DNA from: Ferrimicrobium sp.
GTDB lineage: Bacteria; Actinomycetota; Acidimicrobiia; Acidimicrobiales; Acidimicrobiaceae
Direction of reading: 5' to 3'
DNA length: 50,461 nucleotides
Assembly (NCBI GenBank): GCA_022690815.1
Contig: JALCZJ010000019.1
Span: 1-50,461 of the forward strand
The notes beneath the pieces are model-generated. The model searched no databases, was not told the origin of the DNA, and was given only the letters and a program-made list of their open reading frames with translations. This document shows positions 35,391 through 44,131 of the stretch, piece after piece. The number at the start of each line of letters is the position of its first letter. The stretch's first letter is position 1. The position numbers and the translations under genes were made by a program.

Positions 35391-36818
35391 GTGGTTGTCG
35401 GCGAATTTACAGAGCAAGCAGACCTGGTCGTCATCGGCGGAGGACCGGGTGGATACAGTGCAGCGATCCGCGCTTCACAGCTTGGCCGTAGTGTCACGCT
35501 GGTGGAGCGCGGGGACATCGGAGGCGTTTGCCTTAATGTCGGTTGCATCCCGTCAAAGGCCTTGATTGAGCTTTCGAACCGCTTTCATGAGCTTGACGGG
35601 CTGGCCAAGAGGGGCGTCGTCACCGAGGATGCCCATATCGACCCGATCGCGCTGAGTCAAACGGTTACTGGGAGCGTTGAGCGGTTGACCTCAGGCGTTC
35701 GACAACTGCTCAAGGCTGCAGATGTCGAGATCGTTGAGGGAGAAGCGAGCTTTGTCGGCCCCAATGAAGTCCGCATCCGTGCTGCACACGAGACGAGTCG
35801 CATCAAGTTCAAGGATTGCATCTTGGCGACCGGATCATCACCCAGAGAGTTAGATGGGTTTGCCGTCGACCATCAGCGGGTGCTGGACTCAACCGATCTG
35901 CTGTTCAGTCCGGTTGTGCGTCGCGACCTGATCGTGATCGGGGGAGGCTATATCGGGATCGAGCTCGGCAGTGCCCATGCTCGTCTCGGCACCAGGGTCA
36001 CGATTTTGGAAATGGCGCCCGAGATCCTTATGGGTGTTGAGCCAGAGATCCAGCGCACGCTGCGTGGCGTGCTCAAGCAGATGGGCGTCGAGGTCCATAC
36101 CGGAATCGCTGTGAAGGGTTTCAAGATCGCTGGCGATGCCGTGGTGGTCGAGATCCAGAATGGGAGCGACTCCAAGGAGATCCGTGCAGGTTCCGTCGCT
36201 GTCATGGTCGGCAGGGTACCTAACTTAGGTCCTGATCTTGGGCTGGGTGAGGCTGGTGTGACCATCGGGGCTGATCAGCGCGTGATCGTCGACGAGCAGA
36301 TGCGAACGGCGAATCCACACGTGTTCGCGATTGGCGACATCGTACCTGGACCCATGCTGGCGCATAAAGCCTATTACGAGGCCAAAGTAGCCGCCGAGGT
36401 GGCAGCTGGTCATGCTGCGGGCAATGATGCGACGGTGATCCCGGCGGTGATCTTCACTGAGCCTGAGGTGGCCTCGGCCGGGCTCGGCGAGCAGGAGGCG
36501 CGCACCCGCCATGGCGATGACGTCGTAGTTGCTCGTTTTCCGTATCGCGCGAATGGTCGAGCGATCGTGCTCGGAGCGGCGGTAGGCGAGGTAAAGTTGA
36601 TCGCGCTCAAGGATAGCAAGCGACTCCTCGGTGTTCATATCGTTGGTGTGGACGCGTCAAACCTGATCAGTGAGGCGGCGCTGGCGATCGAACTCGGAGC
36701 CACGATCGACGATCTTGCCCTGACGATCCATCCGCACCCGACACTTTCCGAAATGTACCCGGAGGCCGCCGAGGTGGCTCAGGGTCTGCCAACGCACATC
36801 ATCATGCAGCGAGGCTAA
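35391..36818 (+). CDS. lpd: Dihydrolipoyl dehydrogenase (E3)
   Basis: This flavoprotein reoxidises the E2 lipoyl group with NAD+. The 475-aa product starts with GTG directly after the E2 stop. It has the FAD motif VIGGGPGGYSAA, the redox-active disulfide C47/C52 (GGVCLNVGCIPSKA), the NAD motif VIGGGYIGIELGSAHARLG, the second FAD site FAIGDIVPGPMLAHKA and the active-site His-Glu pair in HPHPTLSEMYPEAA. Being fourth in the operon, it probably serves this complex specifically. A terminator hairpin follows at 36830. Confidence 0.97.
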   Translation: MVVGEFTEQADLVVIGGGPGGYSAAIRASQLGRSVTLVERGDIGGVCLNVGCIPSKALIELSNRFHELDGLAKRGVVTEDAHIDPIALSQTVTGSVERLTSGVRQLLKAADVEIVEGEASFVGPNEVRIRAAHETSRIKFKDCILATGSSPRELDGFAVDHQRVLDSTDLLFSPVVRRDLIVIGGGYIGIELGSAHARLGTRVTILEMAPEILMGVEPEIQRTLRGVLKQMGVEVHTGIAVKGFKIAGDAVVVEIQNGSDSKEIRAGSVAVMVGRVPNLGPDLGLGEAGVTIGADQRVIVDEQMRTANPHVFAIGDIVPGPMLAHKAYYEAKVAAEVAAGHAAGNDATVIPAVIFTEPEVASAGLGEQEARTRHGDDVVVARFPYRANGRAIVLGAAVGEVKLIALKDSKRLLGVHIVGVDASNLISEAALAIELGATIDDLALTIHPHPTLSEMYPEAAEVAQGLPTHIIMQRG

Positions 36819-36829
36819 GTCCTTGTTAG

Positions 36830-36852
36830 GGAGGTCACGTTGTGTGGCCTCC
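36830..36852 (+). terminator. Terminator hairpin after lpd
   Basis: GGAGGTCAC (36830-36838), a five-base loop and GTGGCCTCC (36844-36852) make a nine-pair stem with one G-T wobble, starting 12 bp after the lpd stop. Only a short T stretch follows. Position and stability suggest it ends the dehydrogenase operon. Confidence 0.6.
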
Positions 36853-37116
36853 TTCGGACATTGAGAACGCCTGCCTGACCTGGGTTTTGGTCAGCTTTGC
36901 TCACGGGGCACCTCGTCGATCGCAATGCTGGCGTAAGTCTGCACGTGCGTCTGTCTGCAGGAGTGCTTACCGAACGTTTGTTCCGCCACTTGCCCCGAAC
37001 GACACGGGCTCGGTCGATCCATAGCTCCAGATCGAGGGCTTGACGACCGCAACTGGTGGCAGTCCTCTGATGGTGCTCTGGACCGCCGGCTACGGTTCGT
37101 GGGTTTGGTCGAAGGG

Positions 37117-37164
37117 GCTGTCCAACGAAGGCGCTGTCCAACGAAGGCGCTGTCCAACGAAGGC
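37117..37164. repeat. Three exact 16-bp tandem repeats
   Basis: The unit gctgtccaacgaaggc occurs three times without change at 37117-37132, 37133-37148 and 37149-37164. It lies in the roughly 390-bp gap between the lpd terminator and the convergent flippase-like gene, which otherwise contains no supported gene. Perfect identity suggests recent slippage expansion. Confidence 0.9.
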
Positions 37165-37211
37165 TCAAGCACCGCCAACGTGCCTTGGGTGACCGGTGCA
37201 CTATGGCCCGT

Positions 37212-38426
37212 CTACTCTGGAGACTCTTCGTCGTCTGGGGGTGGCTCGATCTTATCGAGCTCCATGGTGATCGCCTCGCCTCGGCTCAATTTCAATGATA
37301 CGTAGGTGCCAACGCCGATTGGGATGGGAATCCAGAAGTTAAAAAGTCGATAGGAGAGCACGCCGAGTATGGCGATGCCCTTCGCGGTACCAAATCCAGT
37401 GATGAGCGGTATCATAATTCCCTCGACGACACCGAGGCCGCCCGGCGTGATGGGGATGGCAGCTGCTACGTTGGCGATGCCGTAACTCACCAATAGCGCA
37501 TCCGGATTGACAAGGGAGCCAAATGCTAGCAACATGATCCAGAGACTCAGGGCGTCGAAGAGCCAGTTGCACGCCGCCCAGAAGATCGCTCGCTTGAGCA
37601 GTTCAGGATCACTCATAAGGGAGCGAACGCGCTCTCCGGCCCTGATGACGCCGGAGTGTAACGGGGCCTGGATTCGTTTCAGGAGCGGAACCTTGCCGAC
37701 CAATTTGTCAACGAGGACGACGACCCGATCGTTGCCTCGCGTCAGTGTCAAGACGAGCACGATCACGGCCGCCATGAGGACGATGCCGAGAGCGGCGACA
37801 ATCAGATACAACGTGTTGAAACCAAAGAGTGGTAACGAGATAATGAGTGCAAGCCAGAGCATGGCGTTGAGCACGACTGCGGAGCCGATTCCCTGGGTCG
37901 CGAGGGCGACCCCGGCATCGGTGCCTCGCACCCCGAGTCCATTCAAGAGGCGGACGGTGAGACCGGCACCGCTCGCTGTCCCGCCTGGGAGCACATGAGA
38001 GACGGCGAGCCCTGACATGTCGACTTTTGCGAGTGATTTCAGTGAGGGCTGAGGGTGCGGCAGGACGGCCGAGGTGAGCTTGGCATAAGCAAAGAGTGAG
38101 AACGCTTCGGCGACGACGGCCAGCGGAACGAGCCAATAGTTGGCTTGGCTCAAGAGATGCAGGGTTTTTCTTGCACCGGCGATCTGGGGAATTACGAGGT
38201 ACTCAATCACCAAAAGGATGGCAAAACCCCAGATGCCGCGGATGGCGAAGTGGCGAATCAGCTTACCGAGACTGCGACGTGTCCCGGTGATAACCTCACG
38301 CGATTGATCAGTCGGGAGTCGGTGAGAGCTATTGCGGCGTCCGTCACCGCTCCTCGACCTCCACGTGCTCACCCCATTTACCTTAGTGGAGGCTTTCCAG
38401 AAAAGGTTCCCCCAAGTGGTTGTCAA
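37212..38426 (-). CDS. Lysylphosphatidylglycerol-synthase-type transmembrane protein (UPF0104)
   Basis: This polytopic membrane protein of up to 404 aa has six to eight hydrophobic segments. It belongs to the UPF0104/LPG synthase TM family, recognised by SHVLPGGTASGAGLTVRLLN early on and AAIPITPGGLGVVEGIMIPL in the C-terminal half. The family translocates or modifies lipids, but here the soluble aminoacyl-transferase domain of true MprF is absent, so it is a stand-alone flippase-like unit. The tail is acidic (PPPDDEESPE). The TTG start at 38426 gives an unconserved basic leader. GTG 38372 is a plausible alternative. Confidence 0.85.
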   Translation of the reverse strand: MTTTWGNLFWKASTKVNGVSTWRSRSGDGRRNSSHRLPTDQSREVITGTRRSLGKLIRHFAIRGIWGFAILLVIEYLVIPQIAGARKTLHLLSQANYWLVPLAVVAEAFSLFAYAKLTSAVLPHPQPSLKSLAKVDMSGLAVSHVLPGGTASGAGLTVRLLNGLGVRGTDAGVALATQGIGSAVVLNAMLWLALIISLPLFGFNTLYLIVAALGIVLMAAVIVLVLTLTRGNDRVVVLVDKLVGKVPLLKRIQAPLHSGVIRAGERVRSLMSDPELLKRAIFWAACNWLFDALSLWIMLLAFGSLVNPDALLVSYGIANVAAAIPITPGGLGVVEGIMIPLITGFGTAKGIAILGVLSYRLFNFWIPIPIGVGTYVSLKLSRGEAITMELDKIEPPPDDEESPE

Positions 38427-38649
38427 TGCTCGGGTGTCAGTTGATCGGGGAGTAGCTTCGATTGCGTGACGACTCCTTGTGAAACAGTAGCTTGATCGAT
38501 CGGGGGTAGCCTATGAGCGATCGGGGCGGTGTCGGCGTTGGTCAACGTTGTGTGAGACACTAAGGTACGCTCATCGTTGGGTGAGAGGCGAGGTCAATTG
38601 GTGCAACCTTGGGATGCTGTTGGTTCGAGGAGATTGTTGATGGAGCCTG

Positions 38650-39750
38650 ATGGCACGAGCTGACGCACCGGGTCGATATAGCGGCTTGGGCCGACAGATC
38701 TTTCTCGCGGAGGTTGGCCTCTTCGGTCTCGTCTTGGTGGTTATTGTCCTGTTGTATCTTCGGCACCTCACGATTGAAGTGCTGGTTGCCATCGTCGGTG
38801 CCGTGATTTTGGAGCCGCTTGTCAAACTGCTGATGCGTGCCCACCTGCCTCGGGGTGCGGCGGTCGCCTTGACCGTGTTCGTTGCGGCCGTGGTGCTGGT
38901 TGGAATTTTGTTTATCTTTAGCGTGCCACTCTATTCCGCAGGGTTGCGACTCGCTAATGATCTTCCGACGCTCATTCGAGACGTTGGGCACAAGAAGTCC
39001 CATCTCAATTCGCTGTTGACCAAGTTCCATATCGAACATTACTTGAATCTCTCAGCCCAAGGATTGGCCAAGGTTGCAAGTACAGCGCTGGTTCCAGCTT
39101 TGCTGGCTGCCACGGGGGTACTTTCGTTCCTGGCTGACGTCGTCATTACCGCGATGTTGGCGGTGTTCTTCTCATTGGAGGGACCAAAGGCGATCGATGT
39201 GATCGCTGGTTTACTTCCCGAGGTTCGCCGCCGTCACTTTCTTGATGCCTTGCACGAGACGGCTGTTGCTGTGAGTGGCTATGTGCTCGGCAATCTCGCA
39301 ACCTCGATCATTGCAGGGGTCGTCGTCTACGTGGCCTTTAAGTCACTGGGCTTGCCTTTTGCGTTGCTCGTCGCCGTCTGGGTGGGATTGGTCGATCTGA
39401 TTCCGTTGGTGGGCGGGCTCTTGGCTGGTATTCCGGCGGTTGGTTTATCGCTACTGCACGGGATCGTCGCAGCGATCATCGTGTTGGTGGTCTTCGTGAT
39501 CTATCAGCAGATTGAGAATCACATTCTGAATCCTGTGATCCTCTCGCGGACGGTTCAATTGAACCCACTGTGGATCTTGCTTGCAGTGCTGGTAGGTGCG
39601 CAGTTTGCCGGCATTCCAGGAGCGTTGGTGGGTATCCCAATCGCGAGTGGTCTGCAAGTCCTAGCACGGCGCCTGCTGGCGCCATGGCTGCGCTCCAAGC
39701 TCAATCCACAAGGTTCAAATCCCGTGCCCCGAGAGGACGGAGAAGCCTAG
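38650..39750 (+). CDS. AI-2E family transporter / PerM-like permease
   Basis: This 366-aa membrane protein is of the AI-2E exporter/PerM superfamily, with about eight membrane segments and the typical layout: two N-terminal helices (ILLYLRHLTIEVLVAIVGAV-like), an amphipathic loop with paired coils (residues about 100-160) and a conserved C-terminal block (LVDLIPLVGGLLAGIPAVGL, and YQQIENHILNPVI). Substrates of this group vary (signal molecules, ions) and are unknown here. It is divergent from the UPF0104 gene by 223 bp and its last 36 bp overlap the convergent deacetylase gene on the other strand. Confidence 0.9.
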   Translation: MARADAPGRYSGLGRQIFLAEVGLFGLVLVVIVLLYLRHLTIEVLVAIVGAVILEPLVKLLMRAHLPRGAAVALTVFVAAVVLVGILFIFSVPLYSAGLRLANDLPTLIRDVGHKKSHLNSLLTKFHIEHYLNLSAQGLAKVASTALVPALLAATGVLSFLADVVITAMLAVFFSLEGPKAIDVIAGLLPEVRRRHFLDALHETAVAVSGYVLGNLATSIIAGVVVYVAFKSLGLPFALLVAVWVGLVDLIPLVGGLLAGIPAVGLSLLHGIVAAIIVLVVFVIYQQIENHILNPVILSRTVQLNPLWILLAVLVGAQFAGIPGALVGIPIASGLQVLARRLLAPWLRSKLNPQGSNPVPREDGEA

Positions 39751-40428
39751 CTGCTGGGAGTTGACGAGGTCGACTAACTGAGGAAGCGCCTTCAGTGTGG
39801 CTTGAAAGGAGCCAGGGTAGGAGGTGTAGTCGCTGTCGTGCAAGAGTATCGTGACGCCGGGGCGAAAGCGGGAACGAAGCTCTGCCATGACCGAGACAGA
39901 GGTTGCCTGTCGACGCCAGTCGCGGCCCCACGTGCCCCAGAGGACGATGCGCAAACCATGGGCATGGGCGGCGGCGAGGTCGGCACGGGTGACAACTCCA
40001 TACGGTGGGCGGTACCAGGCTGGATGCACCCCGGTTGCTCGTTCGGTCGCATCCAGTGCTCGGGCGAGATCATAGCGAACACTGCGAGAGCTCCGGAAGA
40101 GGTGATTCTTGTGCCAATACCCGTGTGTCCCAACCTCGTGTCCACGCTCGACGATCTCGCGCGCGAGTTGAGGCTGGCGATCGATCATCTCGCCAAGCAG
40201 AAAAAATGTGGCCTGCACGCCGTTGGCCTCAAGTGCATCGAGGACGAGCGGTGTCGAGATCGGGTCCGGACCATCGTCGAAGGTAAGCGCGACTGATTGA
40301 GGGTGCCCAAAGCCGAGCAACCATGGAGCGGTGATTGGAGCGAGTATCCATGTGTGGGTCACGAAGGAGCCAACGTGAATGGCAAGCTTGGTGCCGGCGA
40401 TCGTTGCGAGGGCCGTCGTCGTCTTCAT
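39715..40428 (-). CDS. Polysaccharide deacetylase (NodB-like), membrane-anchored
   Basis: This carbohydrate esterase family 4 enzyme of 237 aa would remove acetyl groups from a surface or cell-wall glycan. The N-terminus (TKLAIHVGSFVTHTWILAPI) is a signal/anchor segment that places the catalytic domain outside. The metal and catalytic motifs are intact: TFDDGPD (catalytic Asp and metal Asp), GHEVGTHGYWH (metal His pair), RPPYG and the final LLHDSDYTSYPG His. Its ATG overlaps the stop of the glycosyltransferase fusion by four bases (ATGA, 40425-40428), so the two are translated together and presumably act on the same product. Confidence 0.93.
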   Translation of the reverse strand: MKTTTALATIAGTKLAIHVGSFVTHTWILAPITAPWLLGFGHPQSVALTFDDGPDPISTPLVLDALEANGVQATFFLLGEMIDRQPQLAREIVERGHEVGTHGYWHKNHLFRSSRSVRYDLARALDATERATGVHPAWYRPPYGVVTRADLAAAHAHGLRIVLWGTWGRDWRRQATSVSVMAELRSRFRPGVTILLHDSDYTSYPGSFQATLKALPQLVDLVNSQQLGFSVLSGHGI

Positions 40429-42197
40429 GCGCGCGCGCTCACATGGGTATGCAGCGTGGCAAAAGGAGCGAGGATCAGGTGGTCATTTGTCAGATGGTTT
40501 AGCTCAGACTTGATGATCGACAAAGCTGTTGCCGCCGAGTCATGGCTTAAGTTCAATTCGAGAATGGCTCCCGGGTTTGGTTTCATGTCAAAGTGGTGGC
40601 TAATGATTCGAGCAGGAACGACGGTCTGGTGATGGATCGAGGCCCACGCAAGGTCTACAGCGTTCATCGTATTCTGGGGGAGGTAGGTGTTGATCTGGAG
40701 TCCGAGTATACGTGCGAGGTCGGCGCGTCCCGTTGAGAGATCATTGTCCGGAAGGATGAAGTTGAAGTCCGATGAGGCGCCCGTTCCGCCGTTGATGATC
40801 CCCACCCCGTTGCGATAGGCGGAGCGTACAGCCGTCGGATCGGCAATCGCCTGTTGACCGGTGACGACCACGCCGATGCCGGCATTGGTAACGAGTTGGT
40901 CGATGGCGGGGTTGGCCAGCGCCTCTGAGGATAAGCGAGCGGAGACATAAACATAATTTGACTTCTTCGCTGTTCTGGTGAGATTGAGGCCGTGATAGCC
41001 AATCACACCAGAAAGGAGGTTGGCAACGACAAATAAGACCACCAACGTTGCAGCCGATCGAGTGAGGCGTCGTGCCAGGACGCCATGGCGAGTCGTTGGC
41101 GACAGGCGGGCCTCGTGGAGAAGCTCGAGAATGGGTTGTTGGGGTTTAGTTTGAAACTGTTCGAGCTGCTTGGCGACCTGGATCTGCGGTGCGACGCCCT
41201 GTTTGCGCACCTCGTCGATCAACTGTTGGGGGGACTGGCACCAGATCGTGGCGCCCACCGAGTCCATCGCGGCGATGTTTTCGCGGCCATGGCCAACGAT
41301 GGGGCGAAACGAAAGAACCGGGCGCCGTGAGGCCATCGCCTCGAGAGCAGTAAGTCCGCCGGCGTTCTGGATGATGACGTCAGATGCCGCCATATACAGC
41401 CGAACATCCTCGGTCCAACCGACGGCGGTGCCGTTGGGATAGGGAGCGAGACGGTGCAGGAGTTCGTCGTTGTGCCCACAGAGGGCGACAGGGTGGAGAT
41501 CGTCATGGCTGGCGATGAGTGCAAAAGTCTCAGCGATATCACCGACCCCCCAAGATCCTGACGAGATTAATGCGATGATCTTGTCATCTGGGAGACCGAG
41601 CGCCTCTCGTGCAGCCTGGCGATCGATCGTTTCAAAGAACGCAGAGTCCACGAACGGGCCGGCGACCACGATGTCACCAGAGGCGCCTGCGCGACACTTG
41701 GCCTGCTCGGCCGCGGTCTCGGAGACGCAGAGATGGAGATCAACATCGGGGTGCACCCACAAGGGATGGACGGAGTAGTCGGTGAGGAACGTGGCGATCG
41801 GTCGGTGCGAGATGACTGGATTGTGGTGCCGACGCATCTGGCCAAGGAGTTGAGCGCTGAACGGATGTAGTGCGATGATGATGTCAGGATCCGACTCTTC
41901 GATCCATTTGACTACGCCCCGCTGGAAGAACGTCTGCAATGTTCGACGTGTGAAGGTGGCCATAGGGGCGAACCGATTCCATAGCCAGAACTCGAGCTGG
42001 TAGGCCCACGGGGCTCGCTTGACCTCTAATTTAAACCCACGCTCTAGCAAGCGGCCCATCCGGGGAGAAGCATCAAGAAAATCGCGCGTCTCGCATTCGA
42101 TCCCATAGCTGCGTAATTTGTTGGTGATCGCTCGGGCGGCGCCATCGTGACCGCCCCCCATCCGAGCAGAGATCAGGAGTGCCTTTGTGCTTGACAT
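40425..42197 (-). CDS. GT28-like glycosyltransferase fused to a TM helix and a degenerate NodB-like domain
   Basis: From ATG 42197 this is 590 aa with three parts. Residues about 1-365 are a MurG/monogalactosyl-diacylglycerol-synthase-like GT-B enzyme (ALLISARMGGGHDGAARAI, SSGSWGVGDI, then QNAGGLTALEA at 278-288 for UDP-sugar binding). Residues 382-403 are a membrane helix. Residues about 415-590 resemble a polysaccharide-deacetylase fold (AGIGVVVTGQQAIADPTAVR, GVGIINGG, NPGAILELNLSHDSAATALS), but TFDDGPD, the HxxxxH pair and RPPYG are not seen. The glycosyltransferase would act in the cytosol and the C-domain outside. It is coupled to a live deacetylase gene. A longer frame to 42323 overlaps the divergent gene and is unlikely. 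Confidence 0.82.
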   Translation of the reverse strand: MSSTKALLISARMGGGHDGAARAITNKLRSYGIECETRDFLDASPRMGRLLERGFKLEVKRAPWAYQLEFWLWNRFAPMATFTRRTLQTFFQRGVVKWIEESDPDIIIALHPFSAQLLGQMRRHHNPVISHRPIATFLTDYSVHPLWVHPDVDLHLCVSETAAEQAKCRAGASGDIVVAGPFVDSAFFETIDRQAAREALGLPDDKIIALISSGSWGVGDIAETFALIASHDDLHPVALCGHNDELLHRLAPYPNGTAVGWTEDVRLYMAASDVIIQNAGGLTALEAMASRRPVLSFRPIVGHGRENIAAMDSVGATIWCQSPQQLIDEVRKQGVAPQIQVAKQLEQFQTKPQQPILELLHEARLSPTTRHGVLARRLTRSAATLVVLFVVANLLSGVIGYHGLNLTRTAKKSNYVYVSARLSSEALANPAIDQLVTNAGIGVVVTGQQAIADPTAVRSAYRNGVGIINGGTGASSDFNFILPDNDLSTGRADLARILGLQINTYLPQNTMNAVDLAWASIHHQTVVPARIISHHFDMKPNPGAILELNLSHDSAATALSIIKSELNHLTNDHLILAPFATLHTHVSARA

Positions 42198-42238
42198 TGA
42201 CACACATCTTATTCGGACGCCATAGAATAAGAGACCTC

Positions 42239-43096
42239 GTGGTGGTGCTTCTTTCTCTCCTGGCTGCGGTTTGTTTTGGAATGGCTGCGGTGCTCCAATT
42301 TCAGGCAAGCACGGTGTCGGCAAGCGAGTTGAATCTTCGGTTCAGCCTCCTGTGGAAGCTGTTGGCCAATCCGCGTTTCGGCCTTGGTGCAGTGTTTGAT
42401 GTCGTCGGTGGGGCCGCACAGTTCTTTGCACTGAAATATGGGTCAGTAGCACAGGTTTTGCCGATCTTGGCCAGCGGATTTGTCTTGGCCATCCTCCTCG
42501 AGCACTTTCTTGCACGTCGGCCCATTGCTGTTGGGGATGTGATCGCTCTGCTGGTGAGCTGTGGGGCCTTGATCGCATTTTTGGTGCTCAGCCCCCAGGC
42601 CAGCGGTCATATGATCTATGTCGGACCATCCATCGTGGTTGGTGTCATCGGCATCGCGGTTGGTGTTGCTACTATCACGGTGCTTCGTCCGGCGCTTGCG
42701 GGCCATGGGCGCATCCAGGCGATGGTTGGAGCGCTGCTGCTCGGGGTTGTCTCGATCTTTGAGCGTGAGGTAGGAATCGTCTGGAGCGACGAAGGGGCAG
42801 TGCGAACCCTCGAACATTGGGAGCTTTGGGTGTTGGTCGTGGTGGGGACCCTGGCCCTTCTGGTGGTACAAAGTGCCTTCCAGCAACAGAGTCTCGCGCG
42901 CGTCCTCCCGCTGGTGACGGTTGGGGAACCGATCGCCGCGATCGCCATCAGCACCGCAGCGTTGCAGACGCCATTGTTTGCAGGCGGGGTGCGTACGCCA
43001 GTAAGCGTGATCGCCCTCGCGGTGGAGATCCTTGCGCTTATTTACTTGGCGCGCTCCGAGGTGCGCATCAACGTGAAACTTCATGACCAGGAGTGA
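42239..43096 (+). CDS. DMT-superfamily (EamA/NIPA-like) membrane transporter
   Basis: A polytopic protein of about 285 aa has nine or ten hydrophobic segments arranged as two similar halves. The first helix contains AAVCFGMAAVLQFQAS. Small motifs such as QFFALKYGSVAQVLPILASG, then later ARVLPLVTVGEPIAAI, fit drug/metabolite-type or NIPA-like transporters. The substrate is not deducible. I chose GTG 42239, leaving a 41-bp divergent gap to the glycosyltransferase; an upstream GTG at 42179 would overlap that gene's start. The stop overlaps the next gene by 14 bp. Confidence 0.75.
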   Translation: MVVLLSLLAAVCFGMAAVLQFQASTVSASELNLRFSLLWKLLANPRFGLGAVFDVVGGAAQFFALKYGSVAQVLPILASGFVLAILLEHFLARRPIAVGDVIALLVSCGALIAFLVLSPQASGHMIYVGPSIVVGVIGIAVGVATITVLRPALAGHGRIQAMVGALLLGVVSIFEREVGIVWSDEGAVRTLEHWELWVLVVVGTLALLVVQSAFQQQSLARVLPLVTVGEPIAAIAISTAALQTPLFAGGVRTPVSVIALAVEILALIYLARSEVRINVKLHDQE

Positions 43097-43796
43097 TCTT
43101 GAGGTGGTGTTCCTCCACGGACAACCGGGACAAAAGGAAGATTTTGCCCTGGTGTCTGAGTGGCTGGAGCCCCGGTTGCGTCTGCGTTGTCTGGATCGAC
43201 CAGGGTGGGGGTCGAATCCACTGGGCGTTATTGGGATAGAGGGTAACGCCGAGTGGGTGGCACGCCAGTTTGAGACGCGCCGCGTGCTGCTGATTGGACA
43301 CTCGTTGGGCGCTACCATCGCGGTTCGAACAGCGCAGCTCTTCCCTGATCGTGTTGCGGGTCTGATCCTGATCGCTCCTCCGATCACCCAGCGCTCGTTG
43401 GTGGCGATCGACCGGCTGCTGGCCGCCCGTTTTATCGGACAGATGACCTCGGCACTGATCGCAGGGGTGAGCCTTGGGCCAGCACGCAGAGCGCAGTTTC
43501 GGCGCACCAGGCGTAGCTTCCTTGCCGAGCAGCGTCATTTACTCGGCGAATTGCGCCTGGTTGAGGGGGAACTTCCCCTGGTTGTCTGTCCTTCGATCGT
43601 CATCGTCGGCGTTCGTGATCGGGTGGTTCCGCTGGCAGCCATGGCGCAAGCCGCACAGCATTTGGCGGATGTCCAGCTCGAGGTGCTGCCCTCAGCGGGA
43701 CACGATGTCTTGCGTGTGGCACCTATCGAGACGGCTGCTGTGGTCCGAGGAATGATCGGTCGGCTTGAAGCAATCGGCGGGGAAGGGGGGGAGTAG
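43083..43796 (+). CDS. Alpha/beta-hydrolase
   Basis: This 237-aa cytosolic hydrolase has the oxyanion motif HGQPGQ, the nucleophile elbow GHSLGA (Ser at about 84), a catalytic Asp in GVRDRVVP and the catalytic His in SAGHDVL. These form a complete Ser-Asp-His triad. The cap region (about 110-160) is rich in Arg. The substrate is unknown. It overlaps the transporter gene by 14 bp and is likely co-transcribed with it. Confidence 0.88.
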   Translation: MTRSDLEVVFLHGQPGQKEDFALVSEWLEPRLRLRCLDRPGWGSNPLGVIGIEGNAEWVARQFETRRVLLIGHSLGATIAVRTAQLFPDRVAGLILIAPPITQRSLVAIDRLLAARFIGQMTSALIAGVSLGPARRAQFRRTRRSFLAEQRHLLGELRLVEGELPLVVCPSIVIVGVRDRVVPLAAMAQAAQHLADVQLEVLPSAGHDVLRVAPIETAAVVRGMIGRLEAIGGEGGE

Positions 43797-44131
43797 GGCG
43801 CAAGCTTGAAGGATACTGCTGGGGTGCTAGAGATCCAGTAGGGCACGGTGTATCGAGCGAGGCACGTGAGACTGTGACAATCGCTAGTAATAATCGATAC
43901 GCGCGATTGTCGGAAGGATTATCAACCTTGCGACGTTATCAGAGTTATTGTGGCTTTCTGTATACCGATGGTCGCAAGCTTGTATTATACTTATATTGTC
44001 GTCCGGTCAAGTGGGCGATGAGCTGAGGGACAATGACGTCCGGCGTGAGCACTGCTCGTTGGTTTGACGACTCGGTTGGTAGCTCGAACTCGGGGGATCG
44101 AGGTTCCAAGGAACGAATTCGGAGGTGCTCG
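43797..44131. other. whiB upstream region with an inverted repeat and AT-rich segment
   Basis: No gene is seen. A nine-base perfect inverted repeat (43876-43911) is described separately. From about 43960 to 44000 the sequence becomes AT-rich (ttgtattatacttatattg), which is where a promoter for whiB would fit, though no good -35/-10 pair stands out. The leader of whiB is therefore probably more than 100 nt. Confidence 0.45.
43876..43911. promoter_or_regulatory. Perfect 9-bp inverted repeat upstream of whiB
   Basis: GACAATCGC (43876-43884) and GCGATTGTC (43903-43911) are exact reverse complements separated by 18 bp. The arm centres are 27 bp apart, about 2.5 helical turns. It may be an operator or the stem of a hairpin that ends transcription of the alpha/beta-hydrolase gene. 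It is not followed by a T-run. Confidence 0.5.

Noticed and set aside
42179-42238. Upstream GTG start for the DMT-like transporter
   Set aside because: It would overlap the start region of the divergent glycosyltransferase and adds a non-hydrophobic leader; GTG 42239 fits better.
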